Below, one piece after another: positions 62,312-64,000 of a DNA stretch of 64,000 nt. The DNA is from Bacteroides ndongoniae (GTDB taxonomy: Bacteria; Bacteroidota; Bacteroidia; Bacteroidales; Bacteroidaceae). Where the stretch lies: contig NZ_FNVV01000014.1 of NCBI RefSeq assembly GCF_900108345.1, forward strand, positions 1,907,664 through 1,971,663, read 5' to 3'. The notes beneath the pieces were generated by a model. The model was not told the origin of the DNA. It saw only the letters and a program-made list of their open reading frames with translations, and did not search any database. The position numbers and the translations under genes are program-made. Positions within the stretch are counted from its first letter, which is position 1, and the number at the start of each line of letters is the position of its first letter.

Positions 62312-62563
62312 TTTTTTTCCTTTCCTTCATCCTGCCGTCGCTTGAAAATTCCCCATATCTTATCCGTTGTTAGCTCTGTTTTCTGTTTCATATTGCTTTA
62401 ACCTGATCAAACTATCAGTTTATTGCGAATAAACAGACTGTTTATTTCTGATAAGCGACAGCGTGCCTGTACATTCCTCCTAGCATTCAAGCAGTAAAAA
62501 GATACAGAAACTTCATTATTACCTCCTTCCATCGCAGCAAACCATTATATATATGAAAACAGG

Positions 62564-62599
62564 AAAGGTGCACTCTCCATTACAGGAAAGTACACCTTT
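62564..62599 (-). terminator. Terminator of the metallophosphoesterase gene
   Basis: AAAGGTG (62564-62570) and CACCTTT (62593-62599) form the base of an imperfect hairpin 41 bp after the stop on the minus strand. Confidence 0.5.
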
Positions 62600-62640
62600 G
62601 AAAGAAAAAGATTACACGAAAGAGATAAGTCAATCTTACA

Positions 62641-63573
62641 TCATTTGTTGCGCGTAACGGTATGCAACACTTTGCCCGTTTTGTCAATCATACGCAGTTC
62701 AAGCGTCTTGGGCGTGGCCGAGATGATGGAGAATCCCGGTTCGGGGCTACAGAATACTGTACCTTCGATGGGGTTCACCTTACGGCTGAGCGAACCGCTG
62801 GAGTTGGTCACATAGTCGATGTTGCTGCCATTGACACGCACATGCTGGAAGTTGTGGATGTGACCACATACATACATATCTACATGATGACGGCGCAGAA
62901 TGGGGTCGACACGCTGCTGCATGTTCTGACGCTCGATTTCGTCTTTCGGCGTCTCGGCATAGATGGGATGGTGACCGACTACAATCACCCAGTCTTCTTT
63001 GGCTGCAGCTAAAACACCGTCCAGCCATTGCAATTGGTCATCAACGTTTTGCAGACAGGCATCGGGATACTTGTCGTTCTCCTGACGATACTTGTCGATG
63101 AGCGGAGTAGTATCTATCCATACTATACGCACAGTAGTACCTTCTTCGTTGAAAGCCTTGGTGTAGTAACGGGCAGGCATCGTCCAGCGACGGCTTACGC
63201 GAGCATAGTCGAGCACGGCCTGCGTATTGCCGCGGTATTCGTGATTACCACAAATGGGGAACCAGTCGATCATCAGTTCGGGATGGCTGTAGATAAGTTC
63301 GTAATTGGTCATCCACAAAGGGTCGTTCACCGAACGTACGCCTTCGAAGTGGTGTACGTCACCGGCAGCAATCACAAATTCAGGTCCCACTTCTTCGGCC
63401 ATCTCGCCCATCAGTTCGGCAATGGGTTTCTGGTCGTAGTAGCCGTTACGGCCCAGGTCGTTGGCTACATAGATGTTGAACTTATCGTCGTAAACCGAAT
63501 AGTCTATCTTGTTTTGGGCAATGGCCCACTGGCCCAACAGGGCAAGAGTAAACAGCAGAAATAGTTTCTTCAT
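62641..63573 (-). CDS. Exported metallophosphoesterase (purple-acid-phosphatase-like)
   Basis: A 310-residue protein with signal peptide MKKLFLLFTLALLGQWAIA. The metallophosphoesterase ligands are in order: ND in ANDLGRNGYY, D in AAGDVHHF, N-H in ICGNHEYRG, H in VVGHHPIY and H-x-H in CGHIHNFQHV. Two metals at this site would hydrolyse phosphate esters in the periplasm or outside. It resembles tartrate-resistant acid phosphatase. It lies next to a TonB receptor gene on the same strand, so both may serve one nutrient. Confidence 0.88.
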   Translation of the reverse strand: MKKLFLLFTLALLGQWAIAQNKIDYSVYDDKFNIYVANDLGRNGYYDQKPIAELMGEMAEEVGPEFVIAAGDVHHFEGVRSVNDPLWMTNYELIYSHPELMIDWFPICGNHEYRGNTQAVLDYARVSRRWTMPARYYTKAFNEEGTTVRIVWIDTTPLIDKYRQENDKYPDACLQNVDDQLQWLDGVLAAAKEDWVIVVGHHPIYAETPKDEIERQNMQQRVDPILRRHHVDMYVCGHIHNFQHVRVNGSNIDYVTNSSGSLSRKVNPIEGTVFCSPEPGFSIISATPKTLELRMIDKTGKVLHTVTRNK

Positions 63574-63639
63574 TTTCATCATTTTGCTTTAAAGTTTATA
63601 ATTCTGGTTAAACACATTTTTTATCGCTTTTTGTTAGTG

Positions 63640-63647
63640 CAAAAATA
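63640..63647 (-). promoter_or_regulatory. -7 box of the metallophosphoesterase gene
   Basis: CAAAAATA reads TATTTTTG on the minus strand, 66 bp before the start codon. Confidence 0.5.
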
Positions 63648-63796
63648 ATTCCATTTTTGGGAAGAATTCTGGATAATATCAGCTTAACGAGAAAGAAAGG
63701 GAATCGTGTCAAAGCACAGACACCTCCCCCCTCTTTCTTGAACTGCAATTATTTAACAAATGAGCGATATAGAGTCATCTTTCAATCTTATCTGAA

Positions 63797-64000
63797 TCAG
63801 AAATTGATTTTGAAACCGGCATTGACACGTACTCCATAGTATTCGGCCTGCATGGAGCGGTCGGAAGTTCCCTGATAGTAGCGCAAGGGCTGGTTCAGCA
63901 GATTGGTAGCTTCGGCATAGAAGGTAGTCTTCAGTTTCTTGCCAAAGGTGTAGCTGGCGTTCACGTCCAGGTAGTTCACCTTGTCGTAGTAGCGGTCGTA
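63797..64000 (-). CDS. TonB-dependent receptor, C-terminal end (partial)
   Basis: The last 67 residues of a barrel protein, cut by the window edge. Strand-like segments DVNASYTFGKKLKTTFYAEATNLLNQPLRYYQG and VRVNAGFKINF with terminal Phe are typical of the end of an outer-membrane receptor. It would lie upstream of the metallophosphoesterase on the same strand. Confidence 0.8.
   Translation of the reverse strand, partial: YDRYYDKVNYLDVNASYTFGKKLKTTFYAEATNLLNQPLRYYQGTSDRSMQAEYYGVRVNAGFKINF

Overview
The window is a piece of a Bacteroides chromosome. The evidence is the many matches to the Bacteroides -7 promoter consensus TAnnTTTG just upstream of genes, TonB-dependent receptors and outer-membrane barrels, a RprX/RprY two-component pair, a B12-dependent ribonucleotide reductase, a Ntn-type bile salt hydrolase and Bacteroides-type integrases. 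I do not name a species.

Layout. (1) 1-5465 is the right part of an integrated mobile element: a primase/helicase-like ATPase, two small HTH proteins, an AlbA_2/AAA_4 regulator with an 11-bp tandem repeat inside it, and a tyrosine integrase next to an attachment site made of the 3' half of tRNA-Pro(GGG). The other end and the intact tRNA must lie to the left of the window. (2) 5600-6215 is a YefM/YoeB toxin-antitoxin operon whose promoter sits inside a perfect inverted repeat. (3) 6483-10969 is an outer-membrane barrel gene divergent from a sensor kinase/response regulator pair. (4) 11054-24698 is mostly core metabolism: a ferredoxin/flavodoxin protein, transglutaminase, Tpx, a DjlA-like co-chaperone, AroA, a metal ABC permease, TsaE, acyl-CoA ligase, MtaB, a lipid A acyltransferase and a glycosyltransferase. 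(5) 24936-38000 holds FolB, MalQ, NrdJ, a nitroreductase, a decayed IS982-type element, DnaA, an MlaD-like protein, an amidase and a transporter. (6) 38189-48956 is envelope-related: a TonB receptor, bile salt hydrolase, GtrB/GtrA and an ArnT-like glycosyltransferase, an HD hydrolase and LptD. (7) 49284-58594 holds Ung, AsnA, tRNA-Arg, the rpsF-rpsR-rplI operon, a MarR regulator, RprXY and an EF-G paralog with a degenerate G domain. (8) 58910-64000 holds a GH43-GH35 fusion enzyme, a secreted metallophosphoesterase and the end of a TonB receptor.

The most unusual pattern is between the genes. Eight intergenic regions hold short arrays of imperfect palindromes with a period of 22-23 bp. There are four unrelated sequence families (TTCTCATA/TATGAGAA; CTTGCACGGCTCGCGAG; TTTTTCCTAACTGGGAAAA; CTGCAAAC/GTTGCAG). 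All share the same geometry of about two helical turns per unit, and five of the eight lie between convergent gene ends. I cannot assign a function. They look like one class of element that takes several sequences, and they are my candidate for an undescribed system here.
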